Source: Spyradomonas excrementavium (GTDB lineage Bacteria > Cyanobacteriota > Vampirovibrionia > Gastranaerophilales > Gastranaerophilaceae). From it: a DNA stretch of 31,961 bases. A program made the translations under genes and the position numbers. The DNA is taken from NCBI GenBank assembly GCA_018714005.1, contig DVOA01000075.1, positions 1 through 31,961 on the forward strand, read 5' to 3'. The notes beneath the pieces were generated by a model. It did not search any database and was not told the origin of the DNA. It saw only the letters and a program-made list of their open reading frames with translations. Positions 1 through 7,170 of the stretch are shown piece after piece (positions within the stretch are counted from its first letter, which is position 1; every line of letters begins with the position of its first letter).

Positions 1-2
1 CT

Positions 3-512
3 TTTAAGTGGCTTTACGCGCAGCAGGGGATTTTGAATTATTTTATGGAACTTTTTCACCTGCCTGCAATCGGATGGCTCACTGACCCCAATTTTGCGCT
101 GTATTCAGTGATTCTGGTCACGGTATGGAAAGGAATCGGCTATTATATGATGATTTACCTTTCAGCGCTGATGGGGGTTCCCAAAGATTTGTACGAGGCG
201 TGCGAAGTTGACGGCGCACCCCCCTTAACAAAACACCTTACGGTTACGCTCCCGCATCTTATGCCGACAATCGGGCTTGTTTCAACGATTTCGGCGATTT
301 CCGCGATGAAAGTTTTCGTTGAAATCTACGTTATGACAAAAGGCGGGCCGCTTGATTCGAGCAAAACCATTGTTTATTACATTTACGAGCGGGCGTTTGA
401 GAATCTTGATTTAGGAATTGCGTCGGCAGCGTCGGTGATTTTGCTTTTAATTGTTCTTGTTATTTCAATAATCAATTTCAAATACTTTGATGACAAGAGG
501 TATCAACTATGA
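3..512 (+). CDS. CUT1-type sugar ABC transporter permease (MalF/UgpA-like), 5' truncated by window edge
   Basis: This is the C-terminal part of an inner-membrane permease of the MalF/UgpA class, which together with a second permease, an ATPase and a binding protein imports a sugar or glycerol-phosphate-type substrate. The reading frame is open to the left edge, so the true start lies outside the window; the TTG at 33 is only an internal codon. Visible are several hydrophobic helices and the cytoplasmic EAA loop that docks on the ATPase (YEACEVDGAPPLTKHLTVTLP). The stop codon overlaps the start of the next permease in an ATGA arrangement at 509-512, which means tight translational coupling. 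The substrate cannot be read from the permease alone. Confidence 0.9.
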   Translation, partial: FKWLYAQQGILNYFMELFHLPAIGWLTDPNFALYSVILVTVWKGIGYYMMIYLSALMGVPKDLYEACEVDGAPPLTKHLTVTLPHLMPTIGLVSTISAISAMKVFVEIYVMTKGGPLDSSKTIVYYIYERAFENLDLGIASAASVILLLIVLVISIINFKYFDDKRYQL

Positions 513-1369
513 TGAAAAAGAACAAAAAAGCTTTCAACATCAAAGGATTTTACACACATTTGACGCTCATTCTGGTGTCTTTGTTGTCAATTTTTCCGTT
601 TTTGTGGCTTCTTTCGACCGCATTGAAAGGCCCTGACGAAAATATTTTTCAATATCCGCCCGAATTTTTCCCGAAATTCCCAACCTGGGAGAATTTTAGC
701 GGAGTTTGGAAGCAGATTCCGTTTATGCTTTATTTTTGGAACAGTATGATAGTTGCGGGGTTTACGGTGCTTTTAAACCTGATTTTGTCGGCGCTTGCGG
801 CTTATCCGCTGGCAAGGATGGATTTTAAGGGCAAAAAAATAACGTTTTATGCGATTCTTGCGACGATTATGATTCCTTTTCAGGCGATAATGCTGCCGGT
901 TTACCTTATCGTGCTCAAATTGAACATGGTGGACAGTGTAAACAATTTTATGGGATTTTTGGGGCTGATTTTGCCGTTTGCGGTGAATGCGTTCGGGATT
1001 TTTCTTATGCGGCAGGCATTTTTAGCGATTCCGCGCGAGCTTGAGGAGGCGGCTTTTGTTGACGGGTGCAATGTTTTTCAAATCTGGTGGAAAATATTGA
1101 TTCCGATGGTTAAGCCAACGCTTGCTGTTCTTGCGATTTTCACATTTATCGGCTCGTGGGGCGAATTTTTGTGGCCGAGCATTGTTTTAACGAAAAAAGC
1201 GCTTTATACGCTGCCTGTCGGGGTAAATGATTTACAGGGATTGTTCAGCGCAAACTGGCGCTACATTGCTGCCGGCTCAATCATCGCTACTGTGCCGATT
1301 TTGGTTTTCTTTATTGCAATGCAGAGGTATTTTATTTCCGGTGAGAATGAGGGGGCTGTTAAGGGGTAG
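509..1369 (+). CDS. CUT1-type sugar ABC transporter permease (MalG/AraQ-like)
   Basis: This 286-aa protein is the second integral-membrane subunit of the sugar importer and partners the permease just upstream, whose stop it overlaps by four bases. It has the expected length and about six hydrophobic segments. The EAA loop is clear near residues 177-200 (LEEAAFVDGCNVFQIWWKIL), followed by IPMVKP, the typical end of the motif in MalG-type permeases. ATG 509 is chosen because of the ATGA overlap; a second ATG follows directly at 512. No terminator-like hairpin follows immediately, but the long inverted repeat at 1439-1564 could end the transcript. The substrate remains unknown. Confidence 0.92.
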   Translation: MMKKNKKAFNIKGFYTHLTLILVSLLSIFPFLWLLSTALKGPDENIFQYPPEFFPKFPTWENFSGVWKQIPFMLYFWNSMIVAGFTVLLNLILSALAAYPLARMDFKGKKITFYAILATIMIPFQAIMLPVYLIVLKLNMVDSVNNFMGFLGLILPFAVNAFGIFLMRQAFLAIPRELEEAAFVDGCNVFQIWWKILIPMVKPTLAVLAIFTFIGSWGEFLWPSIVLTKKALYTLPVGVNDLQGLFSANWRYIAAGSIIATVPILVFFIAMQRYFISGENEGAVKG

Positions 1370-1438
1370 TTTTAGCCGTTTTTTGGGCGGGGATTGTTTT
1401 GATTTGCGTTTTTTTGGGGGAGGGATTGATGCTTTGGC

Positions 1439-1564
1439 GCGAAAATCGCAGGAGTTTCCTTTTTCGTTCCGATTCCTCCGTCCACGCGGGGATTTTTGCG
1501 GGTATTTTTCGTTTTTTGAGGACTCCCCCATAGTCACTACAAAGGAAACGCCTGCGATTTTCGC
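1439..1564. repeat. long inverted repeat, 24-bp arms
   Basis: The arm at 1439-1462 (starts GCGAAAATCGCAGGAGTTTC) is the reverse complement of 1541-1564 with a single mismatch; 78 bases lie between. A second complementary pair, GGGGGAG at 1416-1422 and CTCCCCC at 1523-1529, interlocks with it (order A-B-A'-B'). The stretch between the transporter operon and the U32 gene has no convincing protein-coding gene. It could be a dispersed palindromic repeat or MITE-like remnant, or a transcription terminator for the transporter operon. Confidence 0.7.
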
Positions 1565-1619
1565 TTTTCAGGATGGTAGCGGTGATTATACATAATAACA
1601 TTCAAAAAAATCATGCAAA

Positions 1620-1702
1620 GTAAAAAGGAAAGGGAATTTATTTTTCGACGCCTATGAGCGAAGCGAATCGAGCTAGAAAAATGAATTTCCTTTCCTTTTT
1701 AC
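1620..1702. repeat. long inverted repeat, 27-bp arms
   Basis: The arm at 1620-1646 (starts GTAAAAAGGAAAGGGAATTT) pairs with 1676-1702 with two mismatches. The 29-base loop contains GAGCGAAGCGAATCGAG, a GC-richer motif unlike its AT-rich arms. The hairpin is far longer than an ordinary terminator. It sits next to the 1439-1564 repeat, so this 480-base gap is mostly palindromic DNA. Confidence 0.75.
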
Positions 1703-1720
1703 GCAACAACAATCTACATA

Positions 1721-1749
1721 TTGACAAAATGTTAGCCATGCCTTACAAT
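1721..1749 (+). promoter_or_regulatory. sigma70-type promoter of a putative small RNA
   Basis: TTGACA (1721-1726) and TACAAT (1744-1749) are separated by exactly 17 bases, an almost ideal vegetative promoter. Transcription would start near 1756. The only thing downstream on this strand before a terminator is about 90 noncoding bases. Confidence 0.7.
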
Positions 1750-1755
1750 TAGTTA

Positions 1756-1848
1756 GTAAAGTTTGTTTAACCTAACATACTACTACATGCAAAATTACCA
1801 TAATTTACCTTTGAGATTGTATTTAGTGGGGCAATCTCATTTTTTTTG
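1756..1848 (+). ncRNA. putative intergenic small RNA, about 93 nt
   Basis: The interval is bounded by a near-consensus promoter (TTGACA-N17-TACAAT) and an intrinsic terminator (8-bp stem plus U tract). The frames inside do not look protein-coding, and the short frame starting at 1787 runs through the terminator. The 3' end abuts the end of the convergent U32 peptidase gene (stop at 1850), so read-through would make antisense RNA to that gene. I do not recognise the family. It is a prediction from signals only. Confidence 0.5.
1812..1848 (+). terminator. intrinsic terminator of the putative small RNA
   Basis: TGAGATTG (1812-1819) pairs perfectly with CAATCTCA (1832-1839) around a 12-base loop and is followed by a run of nine T residues. 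On the opposite strand the hairpin has no good U tract, so it fits the plus-strand transcript best. Confidence 0.8.
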
Positions 1849-1849
1849 C

Positions 1850-3643
1850 TTAATCGTTCAAAACACGCATTTTGCACTCGGAACAATCAAACTCAAGCCC
1901 GTATTTTTTCCCGTATTCATCGACAAGATACAAATCCTGCGGTTTTGCGCCGTTTTTCAAACACAGACCGAGCTCGCGCCTTATGCAGTTTTTTGAAACC
2001 ATAAGAGTTTTGCCCTTTGTGCCGGTTTCAAAGGCGCATTCCAGCACATTTGCGCCGCATTCTTCATAAAATTCCTTTGCTTTTTCATTTGAAACATTAA
2101 AAGTGTAATCCAGCTCCCTGAGCGGGTATTGAGGGGGTTCAAACTCTGTGATTCTTTGATTTGGCCTGTAGTTGTTTTTTCTAAATTGCTGATAAGCGCT
2201 GACAAATTCACGCCTGATTGCGTTGAGCTCTGAAACCGGCAAAAAATAGGAGAATTTTTCATCAACGCGAACTTTTTTAGCAAAAAACTCGCTATCGCCA
2301 AGTTTTGAAAACTGCGCAATAACGTTTTCGATGGCTTTTGACGGATTTTTTGCAGGTTCAAACGCCTTTTTCACTTCAAAAACGAATTCTTTGTTTAAAT
2401 CGACGCAAAAGCCCTCACCTGTTACTTTTATGTCAATTTCAAGTGGCAATTTTCTTTCAAATTTTGCCTGATTAAGGTTTTTGTCAAATTCAGAATCAAA
2501 ATTCCTGAAAACCTCCGCACCGCAGAACATTCCCGCTGAATCACGAACAACAATCGAGCTTCCGGAGGCTTTGATTACGTTCGTGCCTTTCAAATCGCCG
2601 TTTTTGTCAAAGAAAACAATGCCGTCTTGCGCGCGTAGGTTGTTTTTTCCGTTGATTTTTACGGTTGAACCTTTTATTTCCGTGATTTTACCGATTTTTT
2701 CACCGGTGAATTTCGGGGTTTTCGGGTTTATTAGATTTTTGCATTTTTCGCCTGCGTTAAAATCAGTGTAGCCGCGGTTGAAAGTTTTGTTGATATCAGG
2801 GATAAAATCCGTTTTTATAACGCCAAAAGACGGGCGCAGAGCTGGATTTATTGAATCAATGAGGTTTCTGTAATAAGAAACGACGTTTTTTACATAATTT
2901 TCGTCTTTTAAGCGCCCCTCAATTTTCAAAGAATCCACGCCTATTTCAATGAGCCGTTTTAAATGCTTTGCCATGGAAAAATCTTTCATTGAGAGCAAAT
3001 ATTGCGGTTTTGCGAGGATTTTTCCGTCTTTTGCCACGACGGAGAATTTTTTCCGGCAAGGCTGGGCGCATTCTCCGCGATTTGCGCTCCTGCCGCCCAC
3101 AGAAGCGCTCAAATAGCACTGCCCGCTGTAACAAACGCATAAAGCACCGTGGATAAAAACTTCCAGCTCGACATTTGTGCTGTTTTTGACCTCCTCAATT
3201 TCCTTTAACGAAAATTCTCTGGGCAAAACCACGCGTTCGAGGTTGCATTTTTCAAGGAATTTGATTTTTTCAATGCTGTCGTTGTTGCACTGGGTGCTTG
3301 CGTGGAGCGGAATCGGGGGCAAATTCATCTTCAAAATCGCCATATCCTGAATAATCAACGCATCCACGCCGATTTCATAAAGATTGTGGATGAGTTTTTC
3401 TACGGATTCAAGCTCGTTGTCAAAAATAATCGTGTTCACTGTCACATAAACTTTGACATTGAATTTGTGCGCGTATTCTGTGATTTCTTTTATATCTTCG
3501 AGCGAATTTCCTGCCTTTTTTCTTGCCCCGAAATCAGCAGCCCCGAGGTAAACAGCGTCAGCGCCCGCGTTAATTGCGGCGATTGCACAGTTTTTGTCTC
3601 TGGCGGGCGCCAGAAGTTCGATTTTTTGTTTTGCGTGATTCAT
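1850..3643 (-). CDS. U32 family peptidase / RlhA-YegQ-like protein with collagenase-like C-terminal region
   Basis: The U32 family is annotated as collagenase-like peptidases. Characterised relatives such as E. coli RlhA are needed for a 23S rRNA hydroxylation, so proteolysis here is uncertain. The 597-aa protein has the N-terminal barrel (IELLAPARDKNCAIAAINAG) and the U32 signature around residues 160-196: EVFIHGALCVCYSGQCYLS followed by GECAQPC. This supplies Cys169, Cys171, Cys176, Cys192 and Cys196. The C-terminal half matches the extended DUF3656-type form. I chose the ATG at 3643 (MNHAKQKIELLAPA) over an upstream in-frame codon because that is where the family begins. There is no ribosome binding site; a TATAAT at 3655-3650 places the predicted transcript start on the ATG itself, suggesting a leaderless mRNA. 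Confidence 0.93.
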   Translation of the reverse strand: MNHAKQKIELLAPARDKNCAIAAINAGADAVYLGAADFGARKKAGNSLEDIKEITEYAHKFNVKVYVTVNTIIFDNELESVEKLIHNLYEIGVDALIIQDMAILKMNLPPIPLHASTQCNNDSIEKIKFLEKCNLERVVLPREFSLKEIEEVKNSTNVELEVFIHGALCVCYSGQCYLSASVGGRSANRGECAQPCRKKFSVVAKDGKILAKPQYLLSMKDFSMAKHLKRLIEIGVDSLKIEGRLKDENYVKNVVSYYRNLIDSINPALRPSFGVIKTDFIPDINKTFNRGYTDFNAGEKCKNLINPKTPKFTGEKIGKITEIKGSTVKINGKNNLRAQDGIVFFDKNGDLKGTNVIKASGSSIVVRDSAGMFCGAEVFRNFDSEFDKNLNQAKFERKLPLEIDIKVTGEGFCVDLNKEFVFEVKKAFEPAKNPSKAIENVIAQFSKLGDSEFFAKKVRVDEKFSYFLPVSELNAIRREFVSAYQQFRKNNYRPNQRITEFEPPQYPLRELDYTFNVSNEKAKEFYEECGANVLECAFETGTKGKTLMVSKNCIRRELGLCLKNGAKPQDLYLVDEYGKKYGLEFDCSECKMRVLND

Positions 3644-3649
3644 TACAAA

Positions 3650-3655
3650 ATTATA
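3650..3655 (-). promoter_or_regulatory. -10 box of the U32 gene, possible leaderless start
   Basis: On the minus strand this is a perfect TATAAT followed by six bases and then the ATG, so +1 would coincide with the A of the start codon. The -35 region is poor (no TTGACA-like hexamer at 16-18 bases). Confidence 0.4.
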
Positions 3656-3664
3656 CAAAAAAAT

Positions 3665-3693
3665 TTGCAAAAATAGTGACTTTTCGCTATGTT
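3665..3693 (+). promoter_or_regulatory. putative rplI promoter
   Basis: TTGCAA (3665-3670) and TATGTT (3688-3693) have a 17-base spacer. They lie 44 bases before the rplI start and diverge from the U32 gene. Confidence 0.45.
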
Positions 3694-3736
3694 TTATTTA
3701 TTCTTATGTTAAACACTATTAATCAAGGAGAAAAAT

Positions 3737-4246
3737 ATGCAAGTTATTTTAAGAAAAGATGTCCAGAATCTCGGCGAAGCCGGCGATATGGTTAATGTTA
3801 AAGACGGTTACGCAAGAAACTTTTTAATCCCCCAAAACTACGCAGAAGTAGCAACAAAAGGCGCTGTTAAAAACAGAGAACAAAACCTCCAGAGAATCAA
3901 AATCAAACAGGAAAGACTTCACAACGAAGCTCTTGAACTCGCTTCTAAAATTGAAGCTCTCGGACAAATTGAACTCACTGCAAAAGCCGGTGAAAGCGGA
4001 AAACTCTTCGGTACAATTACAACTAAAAAACTCGCCGAAGAACTCAACGCAAAACTCGGTTCTGAAGTTGACAGAAAAAATATTTCGCTGGATACAGCAA
4101 TCAACCACGTTGGCGAATACAGAATGCTTATTAAATTGACTTCAAAAGTTAAAACCGAGCTCCCTGTAATCGTTTCAGCTTCTGAAATCATCAAAGAAGA
4201 AATCGTTGAAGAAACAGAATCACAAGAAGAAGTTTCTGCTGAATAA
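3737..4246 (+). CDS. rplI: 50S ribosomal protein L9
   Basis: L9 binds domain V of 23S rRNA at the base of the L1 stalk and helps maintain reading frame. The N-terminal signature is clear: MQVILRKDVQNLGEAGDMV, then VKDGYARNFLIPQ. A charged connecting helix (about residues 40-75) and the C-terminal RNA-binding domain follow. At 169 aa it is about 20 residues longer than typical L9 because of an acidic Glu-rich tail after residue 150. A strong AAGGAG lies 7 bases before the ATG. The gene stands alone between its own promoter and terminator rather than in the common rpsF-ssb-rpsR-rplI operon. Confidence 0.98.
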   Translation: MQVILRKDVQNLGEAGDMVNVKDGYARNFLIPQNYAEVATKGAVKNREQNLQRIKIKQERLHNEALELASKIEALGQIELTAKAGESGKLFGTITTKKLAEELNAKLGSEVDRKNISLDTAINHVGEYRMLIKLTSKVKTELPVIVSASEIIKEEIVEETESQEEVSAE

Positions 4247-4264
4247 TTTGATAAAAAATAGAAC

Positions 4265-4295
4265 AAAAAGGCGCTCAACTATCGGGCGTCTTTTT
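4265..4295 (+). terminator. rplI terminator
   Basis: AAAAAGGCGC (4265-4274) pairs with GCGTCTTTTT (4286-4295) through ten pairs including one G-U, with an 11-base loop; the stem itself ends in a five-T run. Confidence 0.75.
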
Positions 4296-4324
4296 ATTTG
4301 GAAAATTAATGATAATATATTGTT

Positions 4325-6313
4325 ATGCCAAACGAATTTAAAATAGAATCTCAATATAAACCCTCGGGCGACCAGCCAAAAGCGATTAAAGAGCTTGTTG
4401 AGGGGATAAATAAAGGGTATGATTCGCAGACATTGCTCGGGATTACGGGTTCGGGCAAAACTTTTACCATCGCAAACGTAATCGAGCAGGTGAAAAAACC
4501 AACCCTTGTTATTGCGCATAACAAAACCCTTGCGGCGCAGCTTTATAACGAATTCAGGGAGCTTTTTCCAAACAATGCGGTTGAATATTTTATCAGTTAT
4601 TACGATTATTACCAGCCGGAAGCCTATATTCCGAGAACCGACACATTTATAGAAAAATCAGCAACAATTAACGACGAAATCGACAGGCTGCGCCACAACA
4701 CCACCAGAAGCCTCTACACAAGGAATGACGTAATCGTAATTGCGTCTGTAAGCTGCATTTACGGCCTCGGACTGCCGGAATATTACTTTAGAGGTGCGCA
4801 AACCATAAAAGTCGGAGAGCAGCTTGAGCGCGATGAGCTGCTAAAAAGGCTGGTTTACGCGCAATATACAAGAAACGACCTTGAGCTCGACCGCTCTACA
4901 TTCAGAGCACGCGGCGATACCGTCGAAATTATGCCGCCTTATGAAAAAGTTGTCACTAGAATAAGCTTTTTCGGCGATGAGGTCGAAAGAATTGTAAGAA
5001 TTGACAATGTTACCGGCGAAATCCTTGAAATTCCCGAAGAAACAGTCATTTTTCCGGCAGTTCACTATATGTCCTCCGGCGAAGATATGGAAGAAACAAT
5101 AAAATTAATCCGGATGGAGCTCCAGCAACGGCTCGGGGAGCTTTATGAACAAAACAAGCTCGTCGAAGCGCAGCGGCTTGAGCAGCGCGTAAGATATGAT
5201 ATTGAAATGATTAAAGAAATGGGCTATTGCAGCGGGATTGAGAACTATTCAAGGATAATCGAGCGAAGACCGCCAGGTTCCGCTCCGGCAACCCTTTTGG
5301 ACTACTTTCCGGAGGATTTTCTTGTGGTTATTGACGAATCCCACGTCACTTTGCCTCAGGTAAAAGGAATGTGCAGGGGCGATAATGCCAGAAAAGATGT
5401 GCTGATTGACTACGGCTTCCGCCTGAGAAGCGCACGTGACAACAGACCGCTGACTTTTGACGAATTCTGGGGGAAAATTCATCAGAAAATATTCATTTCC
5501 GCAACTCCGGCCGAATTTGAACGCGAACAATCCTCTCAAATCGTAGAACAAATCATCCGTCCGACAGGACTTGTTGACCCCGAAATTACTGTAAAACCGA
5601 CCCAAAATCAGGTCGATGATTTGATTGAACAAATCAAAATCAGAGCGGAAAAGAACGAAAGAATCCTCATTACCACGCTCACAAAGCGCATGGCAGAGGA
5701 TTTGACAGAATATTTGACCCAGAGCGGAATCAGGGTTCGTTATTTGCACAGCGAAATTCAGTCGCTTGAAAGGGTGGAAATTTTAAGGGATTTGAGGCTC
5801 GGCGAATTTGATGTTCTAATCGGTGTAAACCTGTTGCGTGAAGGGCTCGATATTCCGGAAGTTTCGCTTGTTGCCATTATGGATGCAGACAAGGAGGGCT
5901 TTTTGCGCTCAGAAACCAGCCTTATTCAAACAATCGGCCGTGCTGCGCGAAATTCCTGCGGACAGGTTATTATGTATGCCGACAAAATCACCGAAAGTAT
6001 GGACAACGCAATAAAAGAAACCAACCGCCGCCGCGAAATCCAGATGAAATACAACAAAGAGCACGGAATCGTGCCCAAAACCATTAAAAAGCCCATTGAA
6101 AACAACCTTTTACAGCTTGTTTCGAGCTACAGGAATCTTGAAGATATTGTTGCCGAAGAAATGGTCGAAAACAATCTCAACGTCAAGGATATTCCAAAAC
6201 TCATCACAAAACTCGAAAAAGATATGCACAAAGCAGCCAAAGTGCTTGATTTTGAGCGCGCAGCGGAAATTAGAGATCAGCTGAAAAAGCTGCGTGAGAT
6301 GGTGAAAAGTTAA
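4325..6313 (+). CDS. uvrB: Excinuclease ABC subunit B
   Basis: UvrB is the damage-verifying helicase-like subunit of nucleotide excision repair; it receives DNA from UvrA and recruits UvrC. The 662-aa length is typical. Seen in order: Walker A GITGSGKT (39-46); the tyrosine-rich beta-hairpin that clamps damaged DNA (YYDYYQPEAYIPRTDTF, about 92-108); the VVIDESHV box; helicase motifs V-VI (GVNLLREGLDIPEVSLVAI, QTIGRAARN); and a C-terminal UVR domain that contacts UvrC (KAAKVLDFERAAEIRDQL). There is no ribosome binding site before ATG 4325. A GATAAT at 4311-4316 would start transcription about 2 bases ahead of the ATG. Monocistronic, convergent with tdk. Confidence 0.98.
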   Translation: MPNEFKIESQYKPSGDQPKAIKELVEGINKGYDSQTLLGITGSGKTFTIANVIEQVKKPTLVIAHNKTLAAQLYNEFRELFPNNAVEYFISYYDYYQPEAYIPRTDTFIEKSATINDEIDRLRHNTTRSLYTRNDVIVIASVSCIYGLGLPEYYFRGAQTIKVGEQLERDELLKRLVYAQYTRNDLELDRSTFRARGDTVEIMPPYEKVVTRISFFGDEVERIVRIDNVTGEILEIPEETVIFPAVHYMSSGEDMEETIKLIRMELQQRLGELYEQNKLVEAQRLEQRVRYDIEMIKEMGYCSGIENYSRIIERRPPGSAPATLLDYFPEDFLVVIDESHVTLPQVKGMCRGDNARKDVLIDYGFRLRSARDNRPLTFDEFWGKIHQKIFISATPAEFEREQSSQIVEQIIRPTGLVDPEITVKPTQNQVDDLIEQIKIRAEKNERILITTLTKRMAEDLTEYLTQSGIRVRYLHSEIQSLERVEILRDLRLGEFDVLIGVNLLREGLDIPEVSLVAIMDADKEGFLRSETSLIQTIGRAARNSCGQVIMYADKITESMDNAIKETNRRREIQMKYNKEHGIVPKTIKKPIENNLLQLVSSYRNLEDIVAEEMVENNLNVKDIPKLITKLEKDMHKAAKVLDFERAAEIRDQLKKLREMVKS

Positions 6314-6327
6314 TTTAATCAAATAAT

Positions 6328-6354
6328 AAGCCTGAAACATTACATTTCAGGCTT
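6328..6354. terminator. shared hairpin between convergent uvrB and tdk
   Basis: AAGCCTGAAA (6328-6337) and TTTCAGGCTT (6345-6354) form a perfect 10-bp stem with a 7-base loop. The T tracts on either side are short, so termination is plausible but not strong in either direction. Confidence 0.6.
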
Positions 6355-6378
6355 CTGGATAGGATGGTTGGATAAAAT

Positions 6379-6996
6379 TTATACTTTTTCAAAGCTCAAA
6401 AGCTTAAACCCTCTTTTTCTTGTTTCGGACTTAACATCGGGGATTTCATAGCAGTCTATGCACCTTGCCTCGTAGGTTTCATCCCCTCCAATCATAATCA
6501 AAGGCGAGCTTTTATCCGCAGGAACGCCGTTAATCAAGCGCTGTGTGCGGGTTGCGTGGTCAGAACCGCATTTCATACAAACAGCAGCAAGTTTGTCCAC
6601 TTTATCAGCGAGGCAGAGGAGTTCGGGCATATATCCGAAAGGTTCGCCTTTAAAATCCAGGTCAAGTCCTGAAGCAATTACGCGTTTTTTTGAATTTATC
6701 AGGTGTTTTACAACATTTACAATATTTTCGTCAAAAAACTGAATTTCATCGATTGCAACGATTTCATCAGAATCGCTCACGTGGTTCAAAATGTCATTTG
6801 CATCTTTTACGGTGATTGCGTCGAGCCAGAGCCCGTTTCTGGATTCAATATAATCGCCTTTTGAGCGGGTATCGATTTGCGGACTGATTACTTTTACCTT
6901 TTTTTGAGCAATAATGCAGCGTTTTACGCGTCTTAACAGCTCTTCTGTCTTACCGCAGCTCATCGGGCCGGTAATTATTTCAAAACTGTATCCCAT
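6379..6996 (-). CDS. tdk: Thymidine kinase (type II)
   Basis: The enzyme phosphorylates thymidine to dTMP in nucleotide salvage. At 205 aa it is a standard bacterial type II enzyme. It has a P-loop GPMSCGKT (10-17), the Walker B-like IDEIQFFD (82-89), the lasso/substrate-binding region near residues 110-130, and a zinc site with Cys140, Cys143, Cys179 and Cys182. A GGGGAG ribosome binding site lies 10 bases before the ATG. A short open frame (7000-7077) ends three bases upstream of the start and overlaps the ribosome binding site, so coupling is possible. The promoter shares bases with that of the divergent antiporter gene. Confidence 0.97.
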   Translation of the reverse strand: MGYSFEIITGPMSCGKTEELLRRVKRCIIAQKKVKVISPQIDTRSKGDYIESRNGLWLDAITVKDANDILNHVSDSDEIVAIDEIQFFDENIVNVVKHLINSKKRVIASGLDLDFKGEPFGYMPELLCLADKVDKLAAVCMKCGSDHATRTQRLINGVPADKSSPLIMIGGDETYEARCIDCYEIPDVKSETRKRGFKLLSFEKV

Positions 6997-6999
6997 TTT

Positions 7000-7077
7000 C
7001 TAAAATCTCCCCTTTTCAAATTCCCTAATCGTCATGTCTGACGCTCTTTGCATGCTCATGTAACCAGTTTTTTTCAT
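7000..7077 (-). CDS. possible 25-codon upstream ORF coupled to tdk
   Basis: The frame begins MKKTGYMSMQRASDM and ends with a TAG three bases before the tdk ATG, with the tdk ribosome binding site inside its last codons. An AGGAG lies 11 bases upstream of its ATG, but the predicted transcript start near 7087 would leave that site untranscribed. A second, overlapping 20-codon frame begins exactly at that start position. Either could be a leader peptide or chance. I do not recognise the sequence. Confidence 0.3.
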   Translation of the reverse strand: MKKTGYMSMQRASDMTIREFEKGRF

Positions 7078-7093
7078 GACAATCCATACTCCT

Positions 7094-7121
7094 ATTATAT
7101 GACATGCAGAGAAATTGCCAA
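7094..7121 (-). promoter_or_regulatory. tdk promoter
   Basis: On the minus strand TTGGCA (7121-7116) and TATAAT (7099-7094) have a 16-base spacer. The -35 box overlaps the -35 box of the divergent promoter at 7115-7143. Confidence 0.6.
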
Positions 7122-7143
7122 AGTTAGAAATTAAAGTTATACT
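7115..7143 (+). promoter_or_regulatory. antiporter gene promoter
   Basis: TTGCCA (7115-7120) and TATACT (7138-7143) have a 17-base spacer. The downstream AAGGGG ribosome binding site lies just before ATG 7171. The -35 box is shared base-for-base with the tdk promoter on the other strand. Confidence 0.6.
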
Positions 7144-7170
7144 AAAAAAAATCAAAAATAAGGGGTATCA

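Noticed and set aside
1227..1601. Overlapping open frames on both strands across the end of the permease gene and the inverted repeat
   Set aside because: They overlap the real permease gene, have no ribosome binding sites, are rich in Arg, Lys and Phe from low-complexity DNA, and are explained by the palindrome.
1763..1996. 77-codon plus-strand frame in the putative small RNA and the end of the U32 gene
   Set aside because: It runs through the terminator into the antisense of the U32 gene and starts without a ribosome binding site.
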